DNA of 64,000 bases from the NCBI GenBank assembly GCA_965218935.1, contig CBDCMH010000004.1:62001-126000 (forward strand). The letters are read 5' to 3'. The notes beneath the pieces were generated by a model, which did no database searches, was not told where the DNA came from, and worked only from the letters and a program-made list of their open reading frames with translations. The position numbers and the translations under genes were made by a program. The DNA comes from JADFOI01 sp965218935 (lineage in GTDB: Bacteria; Acidobacteriota; UBA6911; RPQK01; JADFOI01). Of this stretch, positions 34,819 through 44,287 are shown one piece after another. Every line of letters begins with the position of its first letter. The first letter of the stretch is position 1.

Positions 34819-37163
34819 GCTAGCTCACGGACACGCCCTGGCTCGTTGTGTATGGCCATAACCACTTCCGGAGTCAGCTCCCAGTATTCATAAAGACCCA
34901 ACCGTCCCTTGAAGCCCAGATAATCACAGGCCGCACAACCCGCACCACTTACAAACTCCACATCTTCGGGCCGACCATCGGGATAGAAAAGGGAAAACAG
35001 TGATCGATCCGGACCATAGTGTTGCCGGCACTTGGTACAGACCCGGCGTGCCAGCTGCTGTGCCATGACGGCCAGAATCGCCTCTCCTGCGATGGCATTA
35101 TCCACTCCCAGGTTGGCCAGCCGCTGCAGCGCTCTCACGCTGTCATTGGTGTGCAGAGTGCTAAAGACCAGGTGTCCGGTCATGGCTGCCCTGAAGCAAG
35201 CCTCGGCCGTGTCCTCGTCGCGAATCTCACCGATTAAAACGATATCCGGGTCCTTGCGCAAAAAGCGGCGGGCATACTCGGCAAAGGTATTGCCAATGGC
35301 TTCGTTTACTTTGTACTGACAAATCCCATCCAAGTAATACTCCACCGGATCTTCAGCGGTGACGATTTTCTTCTCCGCGCTGTTGAGGTGAGCCAGGGTG
35401 GAATAAAGTGTGGTGCTCTTGCCACTGCCGGTGGGTCCCGTCAACAGGATCAATCCCTGAGGGTTTTCGACCAAAAGTAGGTAGCGCTCCAGCATCTCGG
35501 GAGGACAACCCAAGGCTTCCAGAGGCAACAAATTCTTCGAGGTATCCAGAATTCGGATAACCGCATCTTGCCCAAAATCGGTGCTGTGCAAATTGATGCG
35601 AAAGTCCACGAAGCGACCCTTCCCGACGCTCATCTTGAAGACGCCATCCTGAGAGCGCCGATGCTCGGTAATGTCCAGGCCTGCATCGACCTTGAAGACG
35701 GAGATGACACTTCGAACATTATCTTTGGTAATGGTCGTTTTGCGCTCTTGCAAAAGACCGTCTAAACGAAAGCGCACACGAATGCGAGTTTCCAGGTTTT
35801 CGATATGAATATCGCTGGCCCCTTCGACCACGGCTCGGTAGAGAACCTGGTTGATGATCCGTCTGATTTGAGGGATATCCTCGGTGGCCACCAGATCCTT
35901 TCGATCATGCTCCCCGTCTGCGGAAATGGTTTTCATCTCCACTTCGTCCTCGACCAATCCCTGAAAGTTGTACAAATAGCCGATGCCTTCCTTGAGGTTG
36001 GAGGGGGAGGAGAGGACGGGCTTCAATTGGTAGCCATGGTGATCCAACAGACTCTTCAGTGAGTCGATCACTTTGAGATCATAGGGTTCGACCATGGCCA
36101 CCTCGACCTCGTTGGTCTCGTAGTCAGCAGCCAGGGGCAGGACCAGATTGCGCTGAGCGAACCTCTCTGAAATCAGCTTGCTCAACTCCAGGTCGATGTC
36201 CGCAGTGGAGAAGCGGCGATACTCGTAGCCCAGCTTCTCGGCCAAATACATGAAGGTCACGTCCTCGGACACATATCCGTGGCGGACCAGCAACTCGCCC
36301 AGTTTTTCTTTGGAAGTCTTCTGTTCCCGAAGGCAGATGTCCAGCTGATTTTGGTCGATGAAACCCTCGGCAAGGAGATAGTCCCCCAGCCGCATCTCCT
36401 CGGCTCTCAGATAGTGACGGCGCTCATAGCATTCCTTGATACCCGCTTCCAGTTCCTCAGCGTCAGTCAGAATGAGTTTCGGCATCAGACCCGTCACCTG
36501 CCTGATCTCTGAAACCAAAGAGGCATCCGGATAGCCTGAGCTGGCCACCAGCAAGTCCCCCAAGACTCTCTTCAAGGGCAGGATCTGATGCTCTTTGGCC
36601 AGTTTCTCGGGGATCAGCCGCAGGATTTTGGCGTCTACGAAAGAAGAGGGATCAAAATGAGGGTGATCCTTGTCCTTTTGTTCCTTCAAATGACTCTCAA
36701 GTTCCTTTTTCGAGAGAAAACTGAGATCCACCAGAATCTGGGAGAGCTTCTTCGGCTCCGTTTCGTACTTACTCTGTTCCGCGTACTCCAGAGCCTCCGG
36801 GTTGGGTTCCTCTGTGGAGACTAATGGGTCGGGCTGGTCTTGCTTCTGGCTGACTCCGGCCTGTTCAAGAACACCCTGGGCCAGCGCTCTCACCTCAGAA
36901 CCGGAGGAGGGAACAATGTGAATCAACTGGCCTCCCAGTCGCTTGCGCAGCTCTTTCAGCCGTGCCGGCGACAGCTCCTCATCGGCAGCCAGCACCAGAC
37001 TCTTCTCACCGAATCTGCCCAGGGGAAAGACCCCAAAATCCTGAGCCACGTCAGCAGGAAAGTTCTTGATGAGCTCGGGGTCGATCTGAACGGATAATTG
37101 AATTTCGACCTTTTCGTCAGCGGCGAATTCGTCTTCGGAAGAGGTCTGTTGTGGGTTGGACAT
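34791..37163 (-). pseudogene. pilB: PilB/GspE-type pilus ATPase, 3' end interrupted by IS481
   Basis: Genuine coding sequence ends at 34819; the last 10 codons (VNSQQVVQ and stop) come from the element. N-terminal MshEN-like domains (about 20-380, including RLGDYLLAEGFIDQ) precede the ATPase, which has Walker A GPTGSGKST, an Asp box (IVTAEDPVEY), Walker B DPDIVLIGEIRD and a His box (STLHTND). A tetracysteine Zn site (CTKC, CAAC) follows. The ATPase core is intact; only the last part of the C-terminal domain is lost. Whether the shortened protein still powers pilus extension is unknown. Confidence 0.85.
34819..34824. repeat. Target-site duplication GCTAGC of the IS481 element, right
   Basis: Matches 33766-33771. 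Confidence 0.9.
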
Positions 37164-37220
37164 TGCTAATGGATCGTTCTCTTTAGACGTCCACTATAGT
37201 ATAGCAAAATGGCATGGGGA

Positions 37221-37260
37221 GAGTTCGGGGACAGGCCCGAACTTCCCAGTCCCCGAACTC
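37221..37260. terminator. 12-bp hairpin between pilX-like and pilB
   Basis: GAGTTCGGGGAC (37221-37232) pairs perfectly with GTCCCCGAACTC (37249-37260) across a 16-base loop, just after the pilX-like stop. No T-run, so it could be an RNA stability or processing element rather than a terminator. Confidence 0.5.
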
Positions 37261-37263
37261 CTC

Positions 37264-39639
37264 CTAATTGGAGGAGAACAGCTGGCGAAAACCCAGGGCC
37301 ACAATGTCCTGCAGTCGAGGTGTCCCGGGAGGCAATTGGGCGGGATCCAGAAAGTCGGTGTCGAAGGAGTAATTTGAAGGAGTCGTAACCAGGAAAGCGG
37401 AAGTGCAGCACTTGTAGACTCCAACTGCGTATTGGGAATGAAACAGACTGGCGAGAGAACCCATGTAGTTAAAGGTCTGACCGACCGGCCATCCTTCCAA
37501 TCTCCGCAATAGGTAACGAGCTCCGCCATCCAGCCCGTCATTGACATTAGAAGACCAGCCTGGGTTGGCCCAGGTGAGGTTCTTCCCTGTGGCCACCGCC
37601 ACCCGATACCAGGTGCTGGTCGCCGGTCGTCCAGCCGGGGCGTTAGGAAATCGGACGCTTCGCCAGTCCCCCCAGTTGTTAGAAAGAAAAGTGACTCCAT
37701 CAGCAACGATGGCAGCTGCGGCATGAGGGTCACCAAAACCGGCGTTGGCGTTGTAGTCGCCCTGTACGTAGACGGGATTCTCGCTGCCCACGGTGAACCC
37801 TGGGGTGGGCAGGTTGCCCAGAGAACCATTCACCAGTTTAAGGGCGTGTCTTGCTCCGCTGACTCGCTTCTTCCATGCGTCGTTGCAGCTAATTCTAAGA
37901 GTCGGATCCCCGTTGGCCACGCCGAACCCGTCGCCCAGATTACCGGCCCCGTAAGTATCTAACGCCCCACTTTGGTTCACATCCTCGGGCGTTTCCAGGA
38001 TCGTGTCGGGTAGTCCATTGATGACTGCGGAGTTGATCACATCTTCGTAACCATACCCAACCATGTCTCCACCCCCATTGGGGAGCATGCCGCGGCGGTC
38101 GGAAAAGTAAAAAAGGTAGCCATTTTGGGAAACACTCTCCACCTGGTTGCCGGTGGTACCGATATTGCCCAGAAACCACTGGCGCAGATTGCCGACATCC
38201 AGTTCCAAGACATTCATAACACCGCCAAGGGCGCAGGTTGTGGTGTAGGCAACGGCGTTTCTTACCTCACCTTCCCGGGTATCATAAAGATTTAGAGGAT
38301 ACTGGTCATCCGGATCGTCGAGTGGATGGCTGGATTCGGTGACACCATCAGGAGGGGTGTGATCATGGACCTGCTGAAACTTGAGAATGGCATTGGGATT
38401 CTCCCGGGCGATTCCCAGATCCAGCCACTCCATGGTGACATCGGCATAGCTGCTGTCGGCCTGGCGGCCCTGGACCAGGAGATAACCATCAATCAGAGGT
38501 ACGGAAGTGCCGTCGTCGATAGCAAAAGCGGTGTTGGTGGCTCCATAGTTCCCTCCACTATAATAGGGGGCAACATTCCACAGTCGAACCCCCACTCCAC
38601 CCGGAAGGTCGGCTGCCCTATCGCTGATCAACACACGAATCTGAGCCAGATTGTAAAGACGGGACCGGCTCAATATCGAGGCGGGGTCCTCCCCCGTCGG
38701 CGGCCGGCGAATGAGTTCGATCGGATCGGTGCTCGAATCCACAAAGGGCAATCTCAGCGCCTTGGCCCCCGTGTCCTGATTGAGAATCATCCCCTGGTAG
38801 GTGCTCTCCGAAAGGCTGGTCCAGGTTTCGTTGTCCGCGCTGGCTGGGCCGCCCGTCTTACTTCCCTCGTTGGATTGAAGATCTCTGCAGGCGGGCATAG
38901 GCCCCTCACAACCGTTGGGAGCGGTCGGTATCTTGATGAGTTGGTTCAAGCCGTAAGTCGCGGCAAGGAGCCCGTTGGCAAGCTCGGTTCGGATCACCTC
39001 CCCGGCTGCGGTGATCCGGGAATGAAAAACCAGACCCGAGGCAAAGCCATTGGCTAAAAAGAGATTCCCATTGGTGTGCACTCGACCCTGAAAAGGGAAA
39101 TCGGCTGTGGGAAAGTAGCTCAAGTCTCCGTCTGAAAAAACTCCGAACTGAAAAACAGGAATTCGGGAAATCTCCACCTCCCGGGTCATTTCCGCCACTT
39201 CTCCACTAGCCCCCTCAGCTTTAACATCCAGGGTGACGGGAATAATGTCGGCCATGAGTCCGTGGCTGGGCCCGCCACTGATGGAACGGACCTCAACGTC
39301 GGCAATGCCGCCCGTGTTGGGTACGCCCAAGCTGTATTGCGAATAGGTGACACCGGGAAGGGAAGGATAATAGGTCGAGGTCCCCAGCGCTTCGATGCCT
39401 GCCACTGTGGGCTCCTGTGAGCCAGCGTAAAGAGCGTTGAGATCGACCACCATCTTTTCCATGGCGGCTGAGGCGCCGTAGTAGGCCTGTGTCCCCTCCA
39501 TGTCCATTCCGGAAAGGCGGGCCTCGCTCTGGACCAGGTAGATCATCCCCACAGAGAAAACGGCCAGCAGCACCATTAAAAGCATGGTGGTCAGCATAGC
39601 AAAGCCCTTTGAGGAATGGTGAAAAGAGGCCAAAGTCAA
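37264..39639 (-). CDS. PilX-like pilus assembly protein (791 residues)
   Basis: The N-terminal KGFAMLTTMLLMVLLAVFSVGM is the PilX-type prepilin-like hydrophobic helix. The large remainder is a soluble extracellular domain rich in Gly, Asn and Asp, with paired cysteines (CEGPMPACRDL; TTCALGG; KCCTSAF). At 791 residues it is far longer than ordinary PilX, as in PilX/PilY-like minor pilins of Acidobacteriota and delta-proteobacteria. The start is taken at TTG 39639; an ATG further in is possible. It is 21 bases downstream of pilW. Confidence 0.7.
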   Translation of the reverse strand: MTLASFHHSSKGFAMLTTMLLMVLLAVFSVGMIYLVQSEARLSGMDMEGTQAYYGASAAMEKMVVDLNALYAGSQEPTVAGIEALGTSTYYPSLPGVTYSQYSLGVPNTGGIADVEVRSISGGPSHGLMADIIPVTLDVKAEGASGEVAEMTREVEISRIPVFQFGVFSDGDLSYFPTADFPFQGRVHTNGNLFLANGFASGLVFHSRITAAGEVIRTELANGLLAATYGLNQLIKIPTAPNGCEGPMPACRDLQSNEGSKTGGPASADNETWTSLSESTYQGMILNQDTGAKALRLPFVDSSTDPIELIRRPPTGEDPASILSRSRLYNLAQIRVLISDRAADLPGGVGVRLWNVAPYYSGGNYGATNTAFAIDDGTSVPLIDGYLLVQGRQADSSYADVTMEWLDLGIARENPNAILKFQQVHDHTPPDGVTESSHPLDDPDDQYPLNLYDTREGEVRNAVAYTTTCALGGVMNVLELDVGNLRQWFLGNIGTTGNQVESVSQNGYLFYFSDRRGMLPNGGGDMVGYGYEDVINSAVINGLPDTILETPEDVNQSGALDTYGAGNLGDGFGVANGDPTLRISCNDAWKKRVSGARHALKLVNGSLGNLPTPGFTVGSENPVYVQGDYNANAGFGDPHAAAAIVADGVTFLSNNWGDWRSVRFPNAPAGRPATSTWYRVAVATGKNLTWANPGWSSNVNDGLDGGARYLLRRLEGWPVGQTFNYMGSLASLFHSQYAVGVYKCCTSAFLVTTPSNYSFDTDFLDPAQLPPGTPRLQDIVALGFRQLFSSN

Positions 39640-39660
39640 CCTAATCTTCCCGGCTATGAG

Positions 39661-40695
39661 TTAGTAGAGATCGCGAAATCTCAGATTGCGCGGGCTCACA
39701 GAGGTGGTTAAAGTCAGCCGCTCATACCCTCTTTGAAAGAGCGACTCCGCCGGTGAGCGAGCGCCAATACTCATGTTGATTTTGCGGATCTGATTGGGTG
39801 TCCCTCCCGCATCGGAGAGGTCGTTGGTCACCGTAGATGAGTTCTGATCAAAGATGTCGTAGCTCATCTGCAGGTTCTCGACGTTGAAGGCTGCCACCTG
39901 GGGGGGGGGGTGAGCATTCACCTGCCGCATCAGGCGAAGCGCCTCCGGATTGGAGGCATCGACAAAGTAGGTCACCACCAGGATTCGGAAAGCCCGAGTC
40001 TCACTTGCCGGGTTCATGAGGGAAGAAATATTGCCAAAGGTAGCCGCGGGTTGATTGATATCCAGCGGATCATTATCCAAATCCACATATCCATTGGCTG
40101 CCTGAACATTGGTGACGGCACCGGCAGCGCACCCATTCATATTGCACAACAGAAGGACGTCTCCACTCTTGACGCCCGTAGCGGGATCATCGTAAGCAGG
40201 ACTGGTGTTGGTATCGAATCGGATCTGATTCCCGCTCACACTGACTTCCGTGAGGGGATATTCATCCAGGCGGGAGTTGGGATCCCGGTAAGCTATTGTC
40301 ACAATATCGGTGGTGATCCCATTGACGACCGCCCCCTTGTCATCACCGGTGGTCAGGGCATGCAAACGAGCTCCTGAATACTGGTTATCGGGACTGGGTA
40401 CATAACACCCCCCCGAGTCACAGGCGAACAGGGAAGGTACCGAGCCTGTTCCGTCGGGCAACTGAATGCCTCCTCCGGGGATGCCATTGCCGGACAGAGC
40501 AAGCTCCCGGCTCATGACGTCCATGGCCGAGCGAGCGCTTTGTTGCATGGCCGCTCTTTGGGTGATCATATAACTCACATCCATGGCCGGACGAAAAAGA
40601 GCCCCTCCGGCCAACAAGAGCACACCCGTTAATAGGGTAGACATGACCATTTCAAGCAGGCCCGACCCACGACTGCAAAGTGCCTTCTGGCGCAT
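39661..40695 (-). CDS. PilW-like minor pilin
   Basis: 344 residues. A prepilin cleavage/hydrophobic segment (RGSGLLEMVMSTLLTGVLLLAGG) with Glu at position +5 after Gly is followed by a coiled region (MQQSARSAMDVMSRELALSGN). The IS1595-type element is inserted 7 bases upstream of the ATG. The former upstream GGGAAA, the only weak Shine-Dalgarno candidate, is now replaced by the element end, so expression may be reduced. Confidence 0.8.
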   Translation of the reverse strand: MRQKALCSRGSGLLEMVMSTLLTGVLLLAGGALFRPAMDVSYMITQRAAMQQSARSAMDVMSRELALSGNGIPGGGIQLPDGTGSVPSLFACDSGGCYVPSPDNQYSGARLHALTTGDDKGAVVNGITTDIVTIAYRDPNSRLDEYPLTEVSVSGNQIRFDTNTSPAYDDPATGVKSGDVLLLCNMNGCAAGAVTNVQAANGYVDLDNDPLDINQPAATFGNISSLMNPASETRAFRILVVTYFVDASNPEALRLMRQVNAHPPPQVAAFNVENLQMSYDIFDQNSSTVTNDLSDAGGTPNQIRKINMSIGARSPAESLFQRGYERLTLTTSVSPRNLRFRDLY

Positions 40696-40702
40696 ATTTT
40701 TT
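40695..40702. repeat. Target-site duplication TATTTTTT, left
   Basis: An 8-bp direct repeat identical to 43104-43111, the length expected of IS1595-family elements. It overlaps the first bases of the pilW-like ATG on the other strand. Confidence 0.9.
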
Positions 40703-40720
40703 GGGAATTACAAAGATGGC

Positions 40721-40750
40721 TTGACAAATCCTAATCGTTTCCTGTACACT
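40721..40750 (+). promoter_or_regulatory. Sigma-70-type promoter of the IS1595-type transposase
   Basis: TTGACA (40721-40726), an 18-base spacer, TACACT (40745-40750), six bases before the first possible ATG (40757). The TTGACA lies in the element's terminal repeat region. Confidence 0.7.
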
Positions 40751-40756
40751 GTTCTC

Positions 40757-41734
40757 ATGATGAAGAAGGCACCAGGACGATCCTACCGAGAAGGTCTCTC
40801 CCTTATTGAATTGCTCGAGATGTTTCCTGATGAGCAAGCCGCAACCCAATGGTTTGAGGATCAGGTCTGGCCTGTCGAGCGGTGCTGTAATCACTGCGGC
40901 AGCCTCTCTACCAGCGAGGTTCCCAACCAAAAACCCATGCCTTACTGGTGCAAAGATTGCCGGTCCTACTTCAGTGTCCGCACCGGCACTTCGATTGCAC
41001 ACTCCAAGGTTTCTCTTCGCAAGTGGGCCATTGCCATCTATATCTGCCTGACCAGCCTCAAGAGCGTGTCCAGCATGAAGCTCCGGAGAGACATCAAGGT
41101 GTCCCAACCTACGGCCTGGTTCATGTTGCATCGAATCCGTGAAGCATGGGGAGACGAACCTGGCGGAGATTTTGCGGGTCCGGTGGAAGTGGATGAGTCG
41201 TATTTCGGAGGGAGACGGCGGAACATGAGCAACAGCCGCCGCAAGGCACTGGCCGATACGGGCCGGGGAGCCGTTGGCAAAACCGCCGTGGTCGGAATCA
41301 AGGATCGGGAAACCAACCAGGTCCGCGCGAAGGTCACAGAGCGGGTCGATGCCGAGCACCTACAAGGCTTCGTTGTCGATAACACCAAGCCAGGAGCTAA
41401 GGTCTACACAGATGATGCCACCGCCTATGACAGCTTGCCGTTCCCCCATGAGTCAGTCCGCCACAGTGTCTCCGAGTACGTCAACGAAATGGCACACACG
41501 AATGGGGTAGAGAGCTTCTGGGCCACGCTGAAACGAGCGCACAAGGGCACCTTCCACAAGCTCTCTCCCAAGCACCTGAACCGCTACGTCCAGGAGTTCG
41601 CAGCCAAGCACAACATGCGGGATTCAGGAACGCTTGCGCAGATGAGGGGCACGGTTGCTCGGCTTGTCGGCAAGAACCTTCTCTACCGTGACCTGATCGC
41701 CGACAACGGCCTTAGCCGCCTTGCTCGGGACTGA
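40757..41734 (+). CDS. IS1595-family (ISXO2-like) transposase
   Basis: 325 residues from the first of two adjacent ATGs. An N-terminal zinc ribbon (CCNHCGSL...YWCKDC) precedes the ISXO2-like DDE core: VEVDESYFGG, VYTDDATAY and HTNGVESFWATLKR. The intact core suggests the element was recently mobile. Confidence 0.95.
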   Translation: MMKKAPGRSYREGLSLIELLEMFPDEQAATQWFEDQVWPVERCCNHCGSLSTSEVPNQKPMPYWCKDCRSYFSVRTGTSIAHSKVSLRKWAIAIYICLTSLKSVSSMKLRRDIKVSQPTAWFMLHRIREAWGDEPGGDFAGPVEVDESYFGGRRRNMSNSRRKALADTGRGAVGKTAVVGIKDRETNQVRAKVTERVDAEHLQGFVVDNTKPGAKVYTDDATAYDSLPFPHESVRHSVSEYVNEMAHTNGVESFWATLKRAHKGTFHKLSPKHLNRYVQEFAAKHNMRDSGTLAQMRGTVARLVGKNLLYRDLIADNGLSRLARD

Positions 41735-41809
41735 TCGAAGTAAGGCTCTCGCCAGCTTCTCAGGGGTGGCACCCTTCAGATCGCGTTTTGGATCTAGCAT
41801 TGGTTTCAT
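41624..41809 (-). CDS. Small passenger protein of the IS1595-type element
   Basis: 61 residues, MKPMLDPKRDLKGATPEKLARALLRS onward, with GGGGG seven bases before the ATG. Its 3' end overlaps the transposase 3' end on the opposite strand. A basic helical protein of unknown role. Confidence 0.5.
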   Translation of the reverse strand: MKPMLDPKRDLKGATPEKLARALLRSVPSKAAKAVVGDQVTVEKVLADKPSNRAPHLRKRS

Positions 41810-41910
41810 GGTATTTCCCCCTACTGTAGTATATACTCCTACTTGTGAAGAGCCAACCTGAGATACCTCCAGATACGTACAAGCTGGTGCTGGATGATGC
41901 CGAGTTCCAG

Positions 41911-42198
41911 TCAATGTTTCAGCGATTTTTGGATCTTCCTGAAATGCTCACTGAGGTGACGGATGGATTTATTCATATGTTCGATGAGCCTGGGACTGCG
42001 GCCAGGCTCGGCATCTTCGTAGATAGCCCCACATCCGGGACAAATCAGGTGTCCCTCCGCTTTCAGGTGAGCGATTGTATTCTTGAACTGCTCGCCGCAC
42101 TTGAGGCAGCGAAACCGCATCTCCTGCGGGCCAAGAAAATCCTTCACGCTCTCTGAGCCACCATCAGTTGACTGACTCTCAGGTTTTTGCTTTGGCAT
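41911..42198 (-). CDS. Zinc-ribbon passenger protein
   Basis: 95 residues with two CxxC pairs (CLKCGEQF; CPGCGAIY) spaced like a zinc ribbon, and a strong AGGAGG before the ATG. A basic helical C-terminus (HMNKSIRHLSEHFRK) follows. It could bind DNA or RNA. It sits in the mobile element, so it may help the element or its host. Confidence 0.65.
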   Translation of the reverse strand: MPKQKPESQSTDGGSESVKDFLGPQEMRFRCLKCGEQFKNTIAHLKAEGHLICPGCGAIYEDAEPGRSPRLIEHMNKSIRHLSEHFRKIQKSLKH

Positions 42199-42284
42199 TC
42201 TTCCCTCCTGGGCGCACTTCGCCCTTGCTTATGTCGGGTGGAAAAAGTAGGATGGAGGAACTGAATTCGATCCTATTTCCCCAC

Positions 42285-42308
42285 AGGGACACCTGGCAGG
42301 GTGTCCCT
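42285..42308. terminator. 9-bp hairpin downstream of the secreted passenger gene
   Basis: AGGGACACC (42285-42293) and GGTGTCCCT (42300-42308). On the plus strand a T-rich stretch follows; on the minus strand it lies just after the 42345-42842 gene. Confidence 0.5.
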
Positions 42309-42344
42309 TTCAGTTTTCGATTATAACACTCTGCTTAGCTATTC

Positions 42345-42842
42345 TTACTCGATCACTTCAATATGAGCGGTGTACGTGCCACATCCAGAACACCTCCAAT
42401 CTCGCACCCATTCTGGCTCGATGGAAAGCGATTTTACGGATTGCGTGGAAGTGCAGACGCCACGGTAAGTGCCGTCTGTCTCCGTGGCGCCTAACTCCAC
42501 ATCATAAAAATCCAGCTCGAACGTCTCTTTCTGGTTGTCCGAGCAAACCACAACTGCAGTCAACGTTAAATGCTGGAACGATAAGCTTATTGCCTCTACC
42601 TTCACGTTCAACTCCAAGTCGTCAGCATAGTCAAAGTAGAACTCGTAATCGACAAGGATGTCCGCTCCGTCAGTAAGGGGGTCGTAAGGACGGCAAGACA
42701 GGGCCCGCTCTGGATAGGCGGTATCATCGGTTACGGGGGCGGGACTGGAGGTCTCCGTGCAAATCCACGTTCTCCCTTCGAAAGATTTAGCGGCTGCTAA
42801 GCCCGGCCAGAGCAAGATCAAAATCAGGACGATTCTTTTCAT
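42345..42842 (-). CDS. Secreted passenger protein of unknown function
   Basis: 165 residues with a signal peptide (MKRIVLILILLWPGLAAA) and AGGAGG before the ATG. The mature part has several cysteines (WICTE, LSCRP, VVCSD, GVCTS, CSGC) and a beta-rich look. Family not recognised. Confidence 0.65.
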   Translation of the reverse strand: MKRIVLILILLWPGLAAAKSFEGRTWICTETSSPAPVTDDTAYPERALSCRPYDPLTDGADILVDYEFYFDYADDLELNVKVEAISLSFQHLTLTAVVVCSDNQKETFELDFYDVELGATETDGTYRGVCTSTQSVKSLSIEPEWVRDWRCSGCGTYTAHIEVIE

Positions 42843-42942
42843 GGTTGTCCTCCTTTGGTCCTGTGTCGGAGAAAAAGGGGAAGCCTTTGGAGTAGAATAC
42901 CCCTAGACCCGCCGATCCTCCAACACAGGACGGTTGGTTTAG

Positions 42943-42975
42943 AGCCCGTTGAGTGTTTCTAGCACTCGGCGGGCT
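42943..42975. repeat. 13-bp hairpin near the right end of the IS1595-type element
   Basis: AGCCCGTTGAGTG pairs with CACTCGGCGGGCT across a 7-base loop; two pairs are G-T. It lies between the secreted passenger start and the element's right end, and may insulate or recruit proteins at the end. Confidence 0.5.
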
Positions 42976-43103
42976 CACCCTACGGAGGCTAGATGCTATA
43001 TCAAGCGGCCTCCGGGGGTAAGTCTACCAGATTTCCAGTCCTCGTCCACACCAAAAGGTGTTTGCTCCTCCGTTTGATCCGTCAAGCTATCTTTGTAATT
43101 CCC

Positions 43104-43111
43104 TATTTTTT
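43104..43111. repeat. Target-site duplication TATTTTTT, right
   Basis: Identical to 40695-40702. It lies 5-12 bases after the pilV-like stop codon. Confidence 0.9.
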
Positions 43112-43115
43112 CCCA

Positions 43116-43721
43116 CTAGCGGTACCTCGAAACGTAAGATGCAGCCTGAAAAGATCTCTGCCAGCCCTGAGGAGTGGTGTAACGAATGATAATGGTTATC
43201 TGCTTGAGGTCAGGATAGGGGTTACTGCCCGCATCCAAAACCGGGTCAACCTGGATCTGACGTTCGAAATTGGTCAGAGTGCGGTTGATGTCATCACCGT
43301 TTCCCAGCAGCCCATCCGGACCGGGCAGGAGAAGCGTCTCCACAGCACCATCGTCAGCAGTGCCGATCAGACCGTCATTTCCGCTCAGCTTGAGAGGCTG
43401 AAAACCATCTGAAAAGATACCACCATCGTTGATCGTTTCAATATCGGCAAACGAGACCTGAGTATTTCGAGCCGTGTAGACGCTCTCCAGGGTTTCGCGC
43501 ACCTTCTGCTTGGCGATCAGCTCCTCCTGAACCAGGAACATGGTGACCACACTCTGGCTGAAAAGGGCCAGCAGACTCACCAATCCAATCACCGATACCA
43601 ACATGGCCATCATGACCTCGAGTAAGCTGTACCCGGATTCTGCAGCCACTTTGGCCGTCAAACCCTGGTCAGCAGCTCCGGATCGAAGATGCCGTATTGT
43701 GTGTTTTCTAAGCAGTTTCAA
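43116..43721 (-). CDS. PilV-like minor pilin
   Basis: 201 residues. The prepilin motif SGYSLLEVMMAMLVSVIGLV starts about residue 30, after a long basic leader. The remainder is a small pilin-like domain. First gene of the minus-strand pilus operon in this window. Confidence 0.8.
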   Translation of the reverse strand: MKLLRKHTIRHLRSGAADQGLTAKVAAESGYSLLEVMMAMLVSVIGLVSLLALFSQSVVTMFLVQEELIAKQKVRETLESVYTARNTQVSFADIETINDGGIFSDGFQPLKLSGNDGLIGTADDGAVETLLLPGPDGLLGNGDDINRTLTNFERQIQVDPVLDAGSNPYPDLKQITIIIRYTTPQGWQRSFQAASYVSRYR

Positions 43722-44287
43722 AATCTATCCCTGATGCCCACTCTCCAAAGTTGTGACTATTATACCCGGGAGTGTCAAGTTTGCCACAGGCTTTTGATGC
43801 ACCGGGCAGACCGGCACTTCGTTTGCTCTTCTGTTCACGGGTATTGCGAGTTGTAGTCCGCCGCCTTACGTGCACGCTCCATGCCACTCTTGCCTGACAT
43901 AGCCCTGAACCCGTAATGTTTCCCCATCAGAAGTTATAACTCCCTGTCAATAAAGGACTAATGACATCAAGGAAAGACTCGACGGTGGGTTCTTGTCCTG
44001 CTCTACGTCACCAATCTGGCCCAGAGCCACCCCTTTTTTGTTCACACGAGTTTACAGCTCATCGGGTTTCTGACCCAAAGAGATGAAAGAAAAGTCTAAC
44101 CCAGACAATGAGTTAACAGGGTTTGAAAGGCTTCTTGGTCGGACCGTAAACAGGCGTTACCACTTTCTCCCACAACTCGACATGGAACCCAGGTGTTCAC
44201 TTCTGTCCCCATCTGCTCCCATCTGCTGGAGATCCCATGAACAAAAGGGTACAGCCCTTGAGACCCATTCCTGCCCAGCACCGGGAT
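43722..44287. other. Intergenic region upstream of the pilus operon
   Basis: About 570 bases without a supported gene. A minus-strand TATAAT (43759-43764) about 38 bases before the pilV-like start may be its -10 box, but no well-spaced -35 is clear. The rest may hold decayed coding remains that I could not identify. Confidence 0.45.

Larger units (their letters stand above)
40703..43103. mobile_element. IS1595-type element with three passenger genes
   Basis: 2,401 bp bounded by inverted ends GGGAATTACAAAGAT and GCTTGAC (40703 and 43103), flanked by TATTTTTT. It carries the transposase on the plus strand and three minus-strand passenger genes. It separates pilV from pilW, which were about 11 bases apart before insertion. 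Confidence 0.95.
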
